From NCBI RefSeq assembly GCF_009720485.1, contig NZ_CP045245.1:2480001-2544000 (forward strand): 64,000 nucleotides of DNA, read 5' to 3'. Positions 55,406 to 64,000 of the stretch are shown here, piece by piece (the stretch's first letter is position 1; each line of letters begins with the position of its first letter). Origin of the DNA: Cellulomonas sp. JZ18. Its GTDB lineage: Bacteria > Actinomycetota > Actinomycetes > Actinomycetales > Cellulomonadaceae. The position numbers and the translations under genes were made by a program. The notes beneath the pieces are model-generated. The model saw only the letters and a list, made by a program, of their open reading frames with translations. It was not told the origin of the DNA and made no database searches.

Positions 55406-56202
55406 GCGCCGACACGACGCGCCCGGTCGTCAGCATCCGCGACCTGCACAAGTCCTTCGGCGAGCGGGAGGTGCTGCGCGGCATCGACCTGGACGTGCAG
55501 GCGGGCGAGGTGGTCTGCGTGATCGGACCGTCGGGGTCCGGCAAGTCCACGCTGCTGCGCTGCGTCAACCTGCTCGAGCAGCCCACGTCGGGGACCGTCG
55601 AGCTCCTCGGCGCCGAGGTCACCGACCCGGACGTCGACATCGACCGCGTCCGCACCCACGTGGGCATGGTGTTCCAGCAGTTCAACCTGTTCAGCCACCG
55701 CACGGTCCTCGACAACTGCACCATGGCGCAGCGCACGGTGCTGCGCCGCGGCCGCGCGGAGGCGGAGCGGGTCGCCCTGGCCAACCTCGAGCGCGTCGGC
55801 CTGGCCGACCGCGCGAAGGCGATGCCGTCCCAGCTGTCCGGCGGGCAGCAGCAGCGCGTCGCCATCGCGCGCGCGCTGTCGATGGACCCGCAGCTCATGC
55901 TCTTCGACGAGCCGACCTCGGCGCTCGACCCCGAGCTCGTCGGCGACGTGCTCGGCGTCATGCGCGACCTCGCCGACGCCGGCATGACGATGCTCGTCGT
56001 CACGCACGAGATGGCGTTCGCGCGCGAGGTGGGCGACCGCGTCGTCTTCATGGACGACGGGCACGTCGTCGAGGACGGCCCGGCCTCGCAGGTCATCGGC
56101 GCCCCGCGCGAGGAGCGCACGCGCGCGTTCCTGCAGCGCGTGCTCGACCCGACGCACCGGCACGACACCGCCGGCGCGTCCGGCGCCGCCACCCAGGGCT
56201 AG
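55402..56202 (+). CDS. Polar amino-acid ABC transporter, ATPase
   Basis: This 266-residue GlnQ-type ATPase has Walker [14 protein letters not shown] at ~40, Q-loop VFQQFNLF, signature [15 protein letters not shown], Walker [13 protein letters not shown] and the switch His in VVTHEMAF. It is the last gene of the importer unit. Length and motifs are complete. A gene for acyl-CoA ligase follows after 36 bp, with its own ribosome binding site. Confidence 0.94.
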   Translation: MSADTTRPVVSIRDLHKSFGEREVLRGIDLDVQAGEVVCVIGPSGSGKSTLLRCVNLLEQPTSGTVELLGAEVTDPDVDIDRVRTHVGMVFQQFNLFSHRTVLDNCTMAQRTVLRRGRAEAERVALANLERVGLADRAKAMPSQLSGGQQQRVAIARALSMDPQLMLFDEPTSALDPELVGDVLGVMRDLADAGMTMLVVTHEMAFAREVGDRVVFMDDGHVVEDGPASQVIGAPREERTRAFLQRVLDPTHRHDTAGASGAATQG

Positions 56203-56238
56203 GGTCGAGCCGACCCCGTCGTCGTCCCGGAGCCCCCC

Positions 56239-58047
56239 ATGCGCGAGACCCACTCCCCCGCCCTCGTCCCCGCCGACCCGGCCGCGTCGATCCCGTCGAT
56301 GCTCGCCGACCGGCTCGCGCGCGACCCCCGGGGCACGTTCGCCGAGCGCCAGACCGCGCTCGGCGGCACCTGGCAGGCCGTGTCCGTCGAGGCGTTCGTC
56401 GCCGACGTGACGGCGGTGGCGAAGGGCCTCGTGGCGTCCGGCGTCGAGGCCGGCGACCGCGTCGCGATCATGTCCCGCACCCGCTACGAGTGGACGCTGC
56501 TCGACTTCGCCGTGTGGGCGGCGGGTGCGGTCGGGGTGCCGGTGTACGAGACCTCCTCGGCGGAGCAGGTCCGCTGGATCGCCTCCGACTCCGGCGTGCG
56601 CCTCGCGGTCGTCGAGACGCCCGCGCACGCGGCCGTCGTCGCCCAGGTGCGCGACGACCTGCCGGGCCTGCGCGAGGTCCTCGTCCTCGACGAGGGCGCC
56701 GTGACGACGCTCGTGCAGCGCGGCCGGGACGTGCCGGACGAGGACGTGACCGCCCGCTGGCGCCGCACCCGCGCCGACGACCTGGCCACGATCATCTACA
56801 CCTCCGGCACGACCGGGCGCCCGAAGGGCGTCGAGCTCACCCACGGCAACTTCGTCGAGCTCACCCGCAACGGCGTCGAGGGCCTCGGGGAGGTCTGCGC
56901 GCGTCCCGGCTCGCGCACGCTGCTGTTCATGCCGCTCGCGCACGTGTTCGCGCGGTTCATCCAGGTGCTGTGCGTGCCGTCGGGCGCCGTGCTCGGGCAC
57001 ACGCCCGACACCCGCAACCTGCTGCCGGACCTCGCGTCGTTCCAGCCGACGTTCGTCCTGGCCGTGCCGCGCGTGTTCGAGAAGGTCTACAACTCCGCGG
57101 AGCAGAAGGCGGGCACCGGGACGCGGCTGCGGCTGTTCCGGTGGGCCGCGAAGGTCGCGATCGCGTACTCCCGTGCGCTGGACACCCCGTCCGGTCCCGG
57201 CGCGGCCCTGACGGCGCAGCACCGCCTCGCCGGGCGCCTCGTGCACGCCCGCCTGCGCGCGGCGCTGGGCGGGCGCGCCGAGTGGGCCGTGTCGGGCGGC
57301 GCACCGCTGGGCGAGCGGCTCGGCCACTTCTACCGGGGCATCGGCGTGCGCGTCCTCGAGGGCTACGGGCTGACCGAGACCACCGCCCCCACGGCCGTCA
57401 ACCGGCCCGGCCTGACGAAGGTCGGCACCGTCGGTCCCGCGTTCCCCGGCACGTCCCTGCGGGTGGACGACGACGGAGCGATCTGGGTCAAGGGCCCGCA
57501 CGTGTTCCGCGGGTACCGGCACCAGCCCGAGGCGACCGCCGAGGTGCTCGTCGACGGCTGGTTCGCGACCGGCGACCTCGGCACCCTCGACGACGACGGC
57601 TACCTGCGCATCACGGGACGCAGCAAGGAGATCATCGTCACCGCCGGCGGCAAGAACGTCGCCCCCGCGGTGCTCGAGGACCGCCTGCGCGGTCACCCGA
57701 TCGTCAGCCAGGTCGTCGTGGTCGGCGACCAGCGCCCGTTCATCGGCGCCCTCGTCACCCTCGACGCGGAGATGCTGCCCGGGTGGCTGCGCACGCACGG
57801 GCTGCCCCCGCTCGACGTCGTCGCGGCCGCCACGCACCCGCAGGTGCTCGAGGCGCTGGACCGCGCCGTCGCGCGCGCGAACGAGGCGGTGTCACGCGCG
57901 GAGTCGATCCGCAAGATCCGCGTCCTCACGACCGACTTCACCGAGGCGAACGGCTACCTCACGCCCTCGCTCAAGGTGAAGCGGGCGAAGGTGCTCGCCG
58001 ACTTCGCCGCGCAGGTCGACGAGCTGTACGTCGACACACGGCACTGA
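56239..58047 (+). CDS. Long-chain fatty acyl-CoA synthetase (AMP-forming)
   Basis: This 602-residue ANL-superfamily enzyme has the P-loop IYTSGTTGRPKGVELTHGN at ~183-201, GYGLTETTAPT at ~375, and the C-terminal hinge/lysine region GRSKEIIVTAGGKNVAP (~460). Resembles mycobacterial FadD15-like long-chain acyl-CoA ligases that activate fatty acids with ATP and CoA. The ATG at 56239 follows CGGAG. It may be read through from the amino-acid importer, but a role link is not apparent. Confidence 0.93.
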   Translation: MRETHSPALVPADPAASIPSMLADRLARDPRGTFAERQTALGGTWQAVSVEAFVADVTAVAKGLVASGVEAGDRVAIMSRTRYEWTLLDFAVWAAGAVGVPVYETSSAEQVRWIASDSGVRLAVVETPAHAAVVAQVRDDLPGLREVLVLDEGAVTTLVQRGRDVPDEDVTARWRRTRADDLATIIYTSGTTGRPKGVELTHGNFVELTRNGVEGLGEVCARPGSRTLLFMPLAHVFARFIQVLCVPSGAVLGHTPDTRNLLPDLASFQPTFVLAVPRVFEKVYNSAEQKAGTGTRLRLFRWAAKVAIAYSRALDTPSGPGAALTAQHRLAGRLVHARLRAALGGRAEWAVSGGAPLGERLGHFYRGIGVRVLEGYGLTETTAPTAVNRPGLTKVGTVGPAFPGTSLRVDDDGAIWVKGPHVFRGYRHQPEATAEVLVDGWFATGDLGTLDDDGYLRITGRSKEIIVTAGGKNVAPAVLEDRLRGHPIVSQVVVVGDQRPFIGALVTLDAEMLPGWLRTHGLPPLDVVAAATHPQVLEALDRAVARANEAVSRAESIRKIRVLTTDFTEANGYLTPSLKVKRAKVLADFAAQVDELYVDTRH

Positions 58048-58081
58048 CGCGAGCCCGGGGGCAGCGCGCAGCCCCACGGCA

Positions 58082-58122
58082 CGACGACGGCGCCGACCCC
58101 GCGAGGGTCGGCGCCGTCGTCG
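58082..58122. terminator. Bidirectional hairpin terminator between convergent genes
   Basis: An 18 bp perfect stem (CGACGACGGCGCCGACCC and its complement) with loop CGCGA lies between the acyl-CoA ligase end and the Rv2629-like gene end. It can serve both strands. Confidence 0.85.
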
Positions 58123-58134
58123 CGCCCCGGTCGG

Positions 58135-59328
58135 TCAGACGTTGTGCACGCGGTGGGTGTCCGCCGACTGGCTGAGCACCGACTCCCGCGGCGTCGACTC
58201 GTCGCGCCAGCGCAGGAGCGCCCCCACGCCGTCGACGAGGTCGACCGCACCCTCGTCCGCGAAGGTCAGGCCCGCGTCCTGACCCACCGCGGCCCGCACG
58301 AGCGCGACGTCCGCCGGCATCTGCCGCACGTTCTCGGTCGTGCCGATCGCTGCGAGGTCGTCCTTCGTCAGGGCGAGCTCGAGCGGCCCGCTGCCGACCC
58401 ACAGCTGCCGGTCGGACAGCGGCGACGGCGCGCCGGCCGCCGGCTCACCGAGGATGAGCTCGGACACCTGGCCCCGCTGCAGCACCGCCACGACGTCCGC
58501 CAGGGACGTGACTGCCTCGTCGCCCCGGCCCTGCTCCTGCCGGAACCGGTCCAGCGCCTGCTCGCGCCGCCGCACCCGGTGCTCGGCGAGGACCGCGTCG
58601 ATCCGCTCCTGGAACGCCGCCTCGTTCACACCCTCGGCCCGCGACCCGCCCGGCACCTCGACGAGGACCTCGCGCACCTCCTGGCCGACGGCGTCCTTGA
58701 GCAGCGCCACCGCCCGCACGTCGCCCGTCAGGATCACGAGCTCCGGCTTGCGCTCGGTCACCTGGCGGTCGAGGTCGGCCGCGACCGTGTCGACGTTGCG
58801 CTCCCAGGAGTCCTGGACGCGCTGCTGCCAGCGTCGGTGCGCCCAGCCGCCGCCCTGCACCTTGTGCATCTCGTCGTGGTCGCCCTCGACCGTCTCGGTG
58901 CCCGTCGGCAGGAGCCCCGACCCGTCGGTCCAGGTGAGGTCCGCGCCCTGCCGGTTCACCTCCACGAGCAGGAAGGGCGTCGACTCGTCGGCTGCCCGCG
59001 CCGCCGGCAGCAGCAGCGGCGCCGGCCCGCACGCGGCCGTCGACTGCGCCGGCGGCTCGGTCAGGACGCGGTCGACGAGGACCTCCTGCGCGTCGGCCAC
59101 GAGCACGCGACCGTGCGGCCCGGGCACGTGCGTGGGCCGCGCCACGAGCTCGTCGATGGCGTCCAGGACCGACTCGGGCGACCCGTCGCGCTCGAGCTGG
59201 CGGCGCAGGGCCTTCCAGCGGGTCTGCACGTCCGCGGCGCCCGTCGCGTCGTCACGCGTCGAGTCCAGGTACACGGTCGTGAAGGGCGCCGGGCGCCCGA
59301 GCAGCGGCTTCAGCCAGTGCAGGTCCAT
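58135..59328 (-). CDS. Rv2629-like protein, bacterial eRF1/Vms1-fold family
   Basis: This 397-residue cytosolic protein starts MDLHWLKPLL and contains TTVYLDSTRD, a long central eRF1-like domain 2 region (VQGGGWAHRRWQQRVQDSWERNVD, resembling the GGQ-loop area of release-factor relatives) and an L7Ae-like C-terminal part. Related proteins (mycobacterial Rv2629, dormancy-associated) belong to the baeRF families thought to act on stalled ribosomes or tRNA. The ATG at 59328 is behind GAGGAG. It is on the same strand as, and downstream of, the clpX-chorismate mutase genes, after a 126 bp gap. Confidence 0.78.
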   Translation of the reverse strand: MDLHWLKPLLGRPAPFTTVYLDSTRDDATGAADVQTRWKALRRQLERDGSPESVLDAIDELVARPTHVPGPHGRVLVADAQEVLVDRVLTEPPAQSTAACGPAPLLLPAARAADESTPFLLVEVNRQGADLTWTDGSGLLPTGTETVEGDHDEMHKVQGGGWAHRRWQQRVQDSWERNVDTVAADLDRQVTERKPELVILTGDVRAVALLKDAVGQEVREVLVEVPGGSRAEGVNEAAFQERIDAVLAEHRVRRREQALDRFRQEQGRGDEAVTSLADVVAVLQRGQVSELILGEPAAGAPSPLSDRQLWVGSGPLELALTKDDLAAIGTTENVRQMPADVALVRAAVGQDAGLTFADEGAVDLVDGVGALLRWRDESTPRESVLSQSADTHRVHNV

Positions 59329-59454
59329 CAGGCAGGTCTCCTCGCGTCGGCGACTGATCCGCCGGGGCGTCGGTTGCCCGCCGCCCCCACGGGTCGGACC
59401 CCTCCACCATCCGCCAGGACGTGCGGACCCGCCACCGCGCGGCCCGCACCCGCG

Positions 59455-59811
59455 TCAGGCGTGCCCGACGCTCGCGTCCTGCGCGGTCTCCTGCGTGCTC
59501 GTGCCGTTGGCGTGGTCGAGCGCGATGGCCTCGTGGTGCCGGATGACCTCCTCGACGATGAACGCGAGGAACTTCTCCGCGAACACCGGGTCGAGGTCGG
59601 CCTCCTGCGCGAGCGCACGCAGGCGGGCGACCTGCGCCACCTCGCGGCCCGGGTCGGACGGCGGCAGGTCGAGCCGGGCCTTGAGCACGCCGACCTGCTG
59701 CGTGGCCTTGAAGCGCTCGGCCAGCAGGTGCACGAGCGCGGCGTCGATGTTGTCGATGCTGCTGCGCAGCCGGGCGAGCTCCGGCGGGACGGGCCCGGGC
59801 AGGTCGCTCAC
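59455..59811 (-). CDS. Chorismate mutase (AroQ class, monofunctional)
   Basis: Converts chorismate to prephenate in Phe/Tyr synthesis. The 118-residue all-helical protein has the AroQ pattern: [32 protein letters not shown] in helix 1, then [16 protein letters not shown], and [16 protein letters not shown]. The catalytic basic residues of helix 1 and the Lys near residue 44 are in place. It starts at a GTG overlapping the clpX stop (GTGA). It lacks a secretion signal, so it is the cytosolic form. Confidence 0.92.
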   Translation of the reverse strand: MSDLPGPVPPELARLRSSIDNIDAALVHLLAERFKATQQVGVLKARLDLPPSDPGREVAQVARLRALAQEADLDPVFAEKFLAFIVEEVIRHHEAIALDHANGTSTQETAQDASVGHA

Positions 59812-61085
59812 GCGCTCTTCTCGCGGGGCGTGCGCTTGTCCCGGCCCACCTCGCGCGGCACGAGCGTCGGGTTGACGTTGTCCAGGACGACGTCCCGGGT
59901 GATGACCACGCGGGCCACGTCGTCGCGCGACGGGACCTCGAACATGACCTGCTGGAGGACCTCCTCCATGATCGCCCGCAGGCCGCGCGCACCGGTGCCG
60001 CGCAGCAGCGCCTGGTCGGCGATCGCGGCGACCGCGTCCTCGTCGAACTCGAGCTCGACGCCGTCGATCGCGAACATGCGCTGGTACTGCTTGATCAGCG
60101 CGTTGCGGGGCTCGGTGAGGATGCGCACGAGGGCGGTGCGGTCGAGCGGCGACACGGTCGTGATGACCGGGACGCGGCCGATGAACTCGGGGATGAGCCC
60201 GAACTTCAGCAGGTCCTCGGGCATGACGTCGCCGTAGACGTCCTTGTCGTCGGCGGTGTGCAGCGGGGCGCCGAAGCCGATGCCGCGCCGGCCCGAGCGC
60301 GACGTGATGATCTCGTCGAGGCCCGCGAACGCGCCGGCGACGATGAACAGCACGTTCGTCGTGTCGATCTGGATGAACTCCTGGTGCGGGTGCTTGCGCC
60401 CGCCCTGCGGCGGCACCGAGGCCGTGGTGCCCTCGAGGATCTTCAGCAGCGCCTGCTGCACGCCCTCGCCGGACACGTCGCGGGTGATCGACGGGTTCTC
60501 GCTCTTGCGGGCGATCTTGTCGATCTCGTCGATGTAGATGATGCCCGTCTCGGCCTTCTTGACGTCGTAGTCCGCGGCCTGGATGAGCTTGAGGAGGATG
60601 TTCTCGACGTCCTCGCCGACGTAGCCCGCCTCGGTGAGGGCCGTGGCGTCCGCGATCGCGAACGGGACGTTGAGCATCTTCGCGAGCGTCTGCGCCAGGT
60701 ACGTCTTGCCGCAGCCCGTGGGGCCGATCAGCAGGATGTTCGACTTGGCGATCTCGACGTGCTCCTCGCCGGCGACGCGGGCGCCCTCGCCGGCCTGGAT
60801 GCGCTTGTAGTGGTTGTACACCGCCACGGCGAGGGACCGCTTGGCCGCCTCCTGCCCGACGATGTACTGCTCGAGGAACTCGAAGATCTCCTTCGGCTTC
60901 GGCAGCTCGACCATGCCGACCTCGGTCGCCTCGGCGAGCTCCTCCTCGATGATCTCGTTGCACAGCTCGATGCACTCGTCGCAGATGTAGACCCCGGGGC
61001 CCGCGATGAGCTTCTTGACCTGCTTCTGGGACTTGCCGCAGAAGGAGCACTTGAGGAGGTCCGCCCCGTCCCCGATCCTCGCCAC
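59808..61085 (-). CDS. clpX: ATP-dependent Clp protease ATP-binding subunit ClpX
   Basis: This 425-residue AAA+ unfoldase feeds substrates to ClpP. The N-terminal zinc domain has four cysteines (CSFCG at ~13 and CDECIELC at ~38). Walker A is GPTGCGKT at ~123, pore loop GYVG, Walker [13 protein letters not shown] loop GGRKHPHQE. The GTG at 61085 follows AGGAAGGGG. Downstream of clpP2 on the same strand, but separated by ~245 bp and a terminator-like hairpin, so it likely has its own promoter. The chorismate mutase gene is coupled to its end. Confidence 0.97.
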   Translation of the reverse strand: MARIGDGADLLKCSFCGKSQKQVKKLIAGPGVYICDECIELCNEIIEEELAEATEVGMVELPKPKEIFEFLEQYIVGQEAAKRSLAVAVYNHYKRIQAGEGARVAGEEHVEIAKSNILLIGPTGCGKTYLAQTLAKMLNVPFAIADATALTEAGYVGEDVENILLKLIQAADYDVKKAETGIIYIDEIDKIARKSENPSITRDVSGEGVQQALLKILEGTTASVPPQGGRKHPHQEFIQIDTTNVLFIVAGAFAGLDEIITSRSGRRGIGFGAPLHTADDKDVYGDVMPEDLLKFGLIPEFIGRVPVITTVSPLDRTALVRILTEPRNALIKQYQRMFAIDGVELEFDEDAVAAIADQALLRGTGARGLRAIMEEVLQQVMFEVPSRDDVARVVITRDVVLDNVNPTLVPREVGRDKRTPREKSA

Positions 61086-61286
61086 GTGCGTCCCCTTCCT
61101 CGTGCGGCCCCGCCACGCGGCGGGAGCCGTTGCTCGTGCGCACCCGCCCCGGGAGTCACGTTCCCCCATTGCACACCACGGGGGGCGCCGTGTCAGCCGA
61201 ACGGGGCGGGTAAGTCGCGGCGTGTCCCCTACGACACGCCGGGCTGACCGCGCCGTCACCGGGACGGCGCAGCCGTGGTGCGGGTG

Positions 61287-61324
61287 CGGCCCGGTCCCGG
61301 CGGCTGCGCGTCGGGACCGGGCCG
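61287..61324 (-). terminator. Hairpin terminator after the clpP pair
   Basis: CGGCCCGGTCCCG / CGGGACCGGGCCG, a 13 bp perfect stem with a 12-base loop, lies just past the stop of the second clpP gene. Confidence 0.75.
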
Positions 61325-61329
61325 CCGTG

Positions 61330-62028
61330 TCACTCGGCGGGCTGGACCACCGTCGGGTGCACGCCCTTGCGGCTCGCCAGCACCTGGTCGACGATCCCGT
61401 AGTCCTTCGCCTGCGCGGCGGTGAGGATCTTGTCGCGCTCGATGTCCTGCTGGACCTGCTCGACCGACCGGCCCGTGTGGTGCGACAGCGCCTGCTCGAG
61501 CCACTCGCGGATGCGGATGAGCTCGTTGGCGTGGATCTCGATGTCGGAGGCCTGCGCGTAGCCGCCGCCCTCCATCGCCGGCTGGTGGATCAGCACGCGC
61601 GCGTTCGGCAGGGCCAGCCGCTTGCCGGGCGAGCCCGCCGCGAGCAGCACGGCCGCGGCCGACGCCGCCTGCCCGAGGCAGACGGTCTGGATCTGCGGCT
61701 TGATGTACTGCATCGTGTCGTAGATCGCCGTCAGCGCCGTGAACGAGCCGCCGGGCGAGTTGATGTACAGCGTGATGTCGCGGTCCGGGTCGGTCGACTC
61801 CAGGACCAGCAGCTGCGCCATCACGTCGTCCGCCGAGGCGTCGTCCACCTGCACGCCGAGGAAGATGATGCGGTCCTCGAACAGCTTGGTGTACGGGTCC
61901 TGGCGCTTGAACCCGTAGGCCGTGCGCTCCTCGAACTGCGGCAGCACGTAGCGGCCGGTCGGGGACGCGGGCGCCGTGCCGCCGGCCAGACGCCCGGCGC
62001 GGGCGATGAACTGGGACTCCATGCTCAC
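61330..62028 (-). CDS. clpP2: ATP-dependent Clp protease proteolytic subunit (second paralogue)
   Basis: This 232-residue serine protease has a nucleophile Ser in [11 protein letters not shown] at ~120, His in [10 protein letters not shown] at ~145 and the acidic residue in the ERDKIL region. A longer N-terminal propeptide (~30 residues) resembles actinobacterial ClpP2. The GTG at 62028 follows GAGGAGAA. It lies 38 bp after the first clpP gene in the same operon. In actinobacteria the two ClpPs form a mixed barrel that docks ClpX or ClpC. Confidence 0.95.
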   Translation of the reverse strand: MSMESQFIARAGRLAGGTAPASPTGRYVLPQFEERTAYGFKRQDPYTKLFEDRIIFLGVQVDDASADDVMAQLLVLESTDPDRDITLYINSPGGSFTALTAIYDTMQYIKPQIQTVCLGQAASAAAVLLAAGSPGKRLALPNARVLIHQPAMEGGGYAQASDIEIHANELIRIREWLEQALSHHTGRSVEQVQQDIERDKILTAAQAKDYGIVDQVLASRKGVHPTVVQPAE

Positions 62029-62066
62029 GAAGCTTCTCCTCGCTGGTTCTGTCGCTCGCCGGGCCG

Positions 62067-62708
62067 TCAGGCCGAGGCCCCGTTGCCGTTGGGGTCCGTG
62101 CCGCCGCCACCGGTGACGGAGCCGGCGCTGCTGACCACGTGGTCGATGAAGCCGTACTCCAGCGCCTCCGGTGCCGTGAACCAGCGGTCACGGTCGGAGT
62201 CGGCGTTGATCTGCTCGACGCTCTTGCCGGTCTGCTCGGCGATGAGCTCGGCGAGCACCTTCTTCATGTGCAGGATGAGCTGCGCGTTGATGCGCACGTC
62301 CGTCGCCGTGCCGCCGATGCCCCCCGAGGGCTGGTGCATCATGACGCGGGCGTGGGGCGTGGCGTACCGCTTGCCCTTGGCGCCCGAGGAGAGCAGGAAC
62401 TGCCCCATCGAGGCGGCCATGCCCATCGCGATCGTCGCGACGTCCGGCTTGATGTACTGCATCGTGTCGTAGATCGCCATGCCGGCCGTGATCGAGCCGC
62501 CGGGCGAGTTGATGTAGAGCCAGATGTCCTTGTCGGGGTCCTCCGCGGCCAGCAGCATCATCTGCGCGCAGATGGCGTTGGCGTTCTCGTCGCGGACCTC
62601 GGACCCGAGCCAGATGATCCGCTCGCGGAGCAGACGGTTGTAGATGCTGTCGTTGAGGCCGAGTCCGGCGGACTCCGCCCGGGCGATTGCCGGGACCTGC
62701 TCGTTCAC
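62067..62708 (-). CDS. clpP1: ATP-dependent Clp protease proteolytic subunit (first paralogue)
   Basis: This 213-residue protein has an active Ser in [12 protein letters not shown] at ~97 and His in [12 protein letters not shown] at ~122. The N-terminus is short ([14 protein letters not shown]). A Gly/Asn-rich C-terminal tail ([11 protein letters not shown]) extends past the core. The GTG at 62708 follows GAAGGAG. It is upstream of the second clpP gene. Promoter elements and a possible ClgR site lie 80-140 bp upstream. Confidence 0.95.
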   Translation of the reverse strand: MNEQVPAIARAESAGLGLNDSIYNRLLRERIIWLGSEVRDENANAICAQMMLLAAEDPDKDIWLYINSPGGSITAGMAIYDTMQYIKPDVATIAMGMAASMGQFLLSSGAKGKRYATPHARVMMHQPSGGIGGTATDVRINAQLILHMKKVLAELIAEQTGKSVEQINADSDRDRWFTAPEALEYGFIDHVVSSAGSVTGGGGTDPNGNGASA

Positions 62709-62785
62709 GAAGGCTCCTTCGTCTGGCTGCGTCGTGCGGCGGGCCGGCGGGCGCTCGTGCACCTCACCGGCCGTGCGTTGCAGCG

Positions 62786-62847
62786 ACCCTAACGCCCGCG
62801 CCCGCCCCGGGACGTCCCGCGCTCGCCCCGTTTCGCTGTGGGCGCAG
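62786..62847 (-). promoter_or_regulatory. Possible clpP promoter with ClgR-like site
   Basis: Minus-strand TAGGGT (62791-62786) is a good -10 with no clear -35. Upstream, plus-strand TTTCGCTGTGGGCGCAG (62831-62847) has the CGCT-N4-GCG layout of ClgR boxes known at actinobacterial clp genes. A poor -35 fits an activated promoter. No experimental support can be drawn from sequence alone. Confidence 0.3.
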
Positions 62848-62935
62848 TCGGGGTGCCGCGGGCGGGTGCGGACGGGTGACGTGCACGGACGCGCGCCGCC
62901 CGGGGCGTGCCGGCCGCCCGCGTACCGGGTGCACG

Positions 62936-62967
62936 ACGGCCCCGCGACGCGGACGTCGCGGGGCCGT
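62936..62967 (-). terminator. Hairpin terminator after tig
   Basis: A 14 bp perfect stem (ACGGCCCCGCGACG and its complement) with a 4-base loop lies 15 bases after the tig stop, so tig and the clpP pair are probably separate transcripts. The remainder of the 62709-62981 gap holds the clpP promoter region. Confidence 0.8.
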
Positions 62968-62981
62968 GGGTGCGGGCGGCG

Positions 62982-64000
62982 TCAGGCCTTGGCCTGGTCC
63001 TCGTCCGCCACGGGCTGGGCCTGCGCGTCCTCGCCGGCGCCCGCCTCGGCCTCGGCCTGCTCGATCGCGGCGTCGTCCTCGTCCGAGCCGATGAACTCGG
63101 ACAGGTCGACCGTCGCGCCCGACTGCTCGGTGACGGTGATGCGGCGCAGCGCGACCGCGAGGGCCTTGGAGCGCGCGACCTCGGCGACCATGGCCGGGAT
63201 CTGGCCCTGCTCGTCGAGCGTGCGGATGAACGTGTTGGGGTCCATGCCGTACTGGCGGGACGCGTTCACGAGGTAGTCGATGAGCTCGCCCTGGGCGACC
63301 TTGACCTCGAGCTGCTCGGCGAGCGTGTCGAGCAGGATCTGGTTGCGCAGCGCGGTCTGCGCCTGCTCCGTCACCTCGGCACGGTGCTCGTCGTCCTCGA
63401 GACGGCCCTCGCCCTCGAGGTGGCGGTGCACCTCGGCCTCGACGACGCCCGACGGCACGGGGACCTCGGTCGCCTCGAGCAGCTGCTCGAGCAGCAGGTC
63501 GCGCGCCTGCACGGCCTGGTTCGACGCCTTGATGCGGGCGGCCTGCTCGCGCAGGTCGGCCGTGAGCTCCTCGAGGGTGTCGAACTCGCTCGCGAGCTGC
63601 GCGAACTCGTCGTCCGCCTCGGGCAGCTGACGCTCCTTGACGGCGGTCGCCGTGACGGACACCTGTGCCTGCTCGCCCGCGCGCTCGCCGCCGGCCAGCG
63701 CGGTCTCGAACGTCGTCGACTCGCCGGCCGACAGGCCCGTCAGCGCCTCGTCGAGACCCTCGAGCATGTTGCCCGAGCCGATCTGGTAGCTCACGCCGGA
63801 CACCTGGTCGACCTGCTCGTCGCCGATCGTCGCGGTGAGGTCGAGGACGACGTAGTCGCCCTCCTGCGCCGGGCGGTCGACGCCGACGAGCGAGCCGAAG
63901 CGCTCGCGCAGCGCGTCGAGGCGGCCCTGCACGTCCTCGTCGGTGACCTCGACGTCGTCCACCGTCACCGACAGGCCGTCGAGGGCCGGCACCGTGATCT
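62982..64000 (-). CDS. tig: Trigger factor, 5' end beyond window
   Basis: This is the ribosome-associated chaperone and peptidyl-prolyl isomerase. The visible ~339 residues cover the end of the N-terminal ribosome-binding part (VPALDGLSVTVDDVEVTDEDV), the FKBP-like PPIase domain (EGDYVVLDLTATIGDE, YQIGSGNMLEGLDEALTG) and the helical C-terminal chaperone domain (NASRQYGMDPNTFIRTLDEQGQIPAM). The end is an acidic Ala/Glu/Asp/Gln tail. About 120 N-terminal residues, including the ribosome-docking loop, are outside. The tig-clpP-clpP-clpX order is standard. Confidence 0.95.
   Translation of the reverse strand, partial: ITVPALDGLSVTVDDVEVTDEDVQGRLDALRERFGSLVGVDRPAQEGDYVVLDLTATIGDEQVDQVSGVSYQIGSGNMLEGLDEALTGLSAGESTTFETALAGGERAGEQAQVSVTATAVKERQLPEADDEFAQLASEFDTLEELTADLREQAARIKASNQAVQARDLLLEQLLEATEVPVPSGVVEAEVHRHLEGEGRLEDDEHRAEVTEQAQTALRNQILLDTLAEQLEVKVAQGELIDYLVNASRQYGMDPNTFIRTLDEQGQIPAMVAEVARSKALAVALRRITVTEQSGATVDLSEFIGSDEDDAAIEQAEAEAGAGEDAQAQPVADEDQAKA

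Overview
This 64 kb window is very GC-rich DNA with dense, often 4-base-overlapping genes (GTGA and ATGA junctions), many GTG starts and actinobacterial gene order (tig-clpP-clpP-clpX, ileS-folC). The gene content includes a eukaryote-like IleRS with a translational T-box leader, F420 biosynthesis genes, two ClpP paralogues, an Rv2629-like protein and DUF3105/DUF305. It points to a high-GC actinobacterium, probably a Cellulomonas-like member of the Micrococcales. That placement is an inference from content. I saw no rRNA, tRNA, CRISPR array, prophage or insertion sequence.

Layout. 1-6.5 kb (minus): dihydroxyacetone kinase dhaL (cut by the window edge) and dhaK, then folC and ileS with an ileS T-box leader. 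6.5-9.4 kb: two tandem HAD phosphatases that share a nearly identical 117 bp 3' tract, an FNT-type anion channel and a convergent phosphoribosyltransferase. 9.4-17.8 kb (minus): a tightly coupled operon running pnuC, nadR, moxR-like AAA+ ATPase, an unrecognised protein, a zincin-VWA protein, a second unrecognised protein and a PaaK-like adenylate-forming protein. 17.8-23.3 kb: a MerR/TipAS regulator with a MerR-type promoter, membrane proteins and a two-component system. 23.3-27.8 kb: an asymmetric heterodimeric ABC exporter and an SDR.

28-32.5 kb: a putative F420-0 ABC importer (three genes) followed without gaps by cofD and cofC. CofE and an F420-dependent oxidoreductase lie about 9 kb away at 41.7-43.4 kb. 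Between these two F420 blocks are small hypothetical genes, an HhH-GPD repair protein, two DUF418 membrane proteins and, between the DUF418 genes, a minus-strand set consisting of a secreted Trp-rich peptide precursor, a small membrane protein, an ABC ATPase, an ABC-2 permease and a CPBP protease. That set resembles a bacteriocin/immunity or envelope-stress locus and is one of the two best candidates for something undescribed. The other is the NAD-salvage/MoxR/VWA operon.

43.5-50.9 kb: an MDR oxidoreductase, an XRE regulator/membrane-protein pair with twin operators, a secreted ricin-B/FnIII/sorbosone-dehydrogenase-like enzyme, an EamA exporter, a CGNR regulator and DUF3105/DUF305. 50.9-64 kb: valS, a polar amino-acid ABC importer, a long-chain acyl-CoA ligase, an Rv2629-like protein, chorismate mutase, clpX, two clpP genes and the 3' part of tig.

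Six otherwise good genes carry seven frameshifts, and all seven are repaired by adding one base at a short G/C run. I think most are sequence errors, and I annotate those genes end to end while marking the break.
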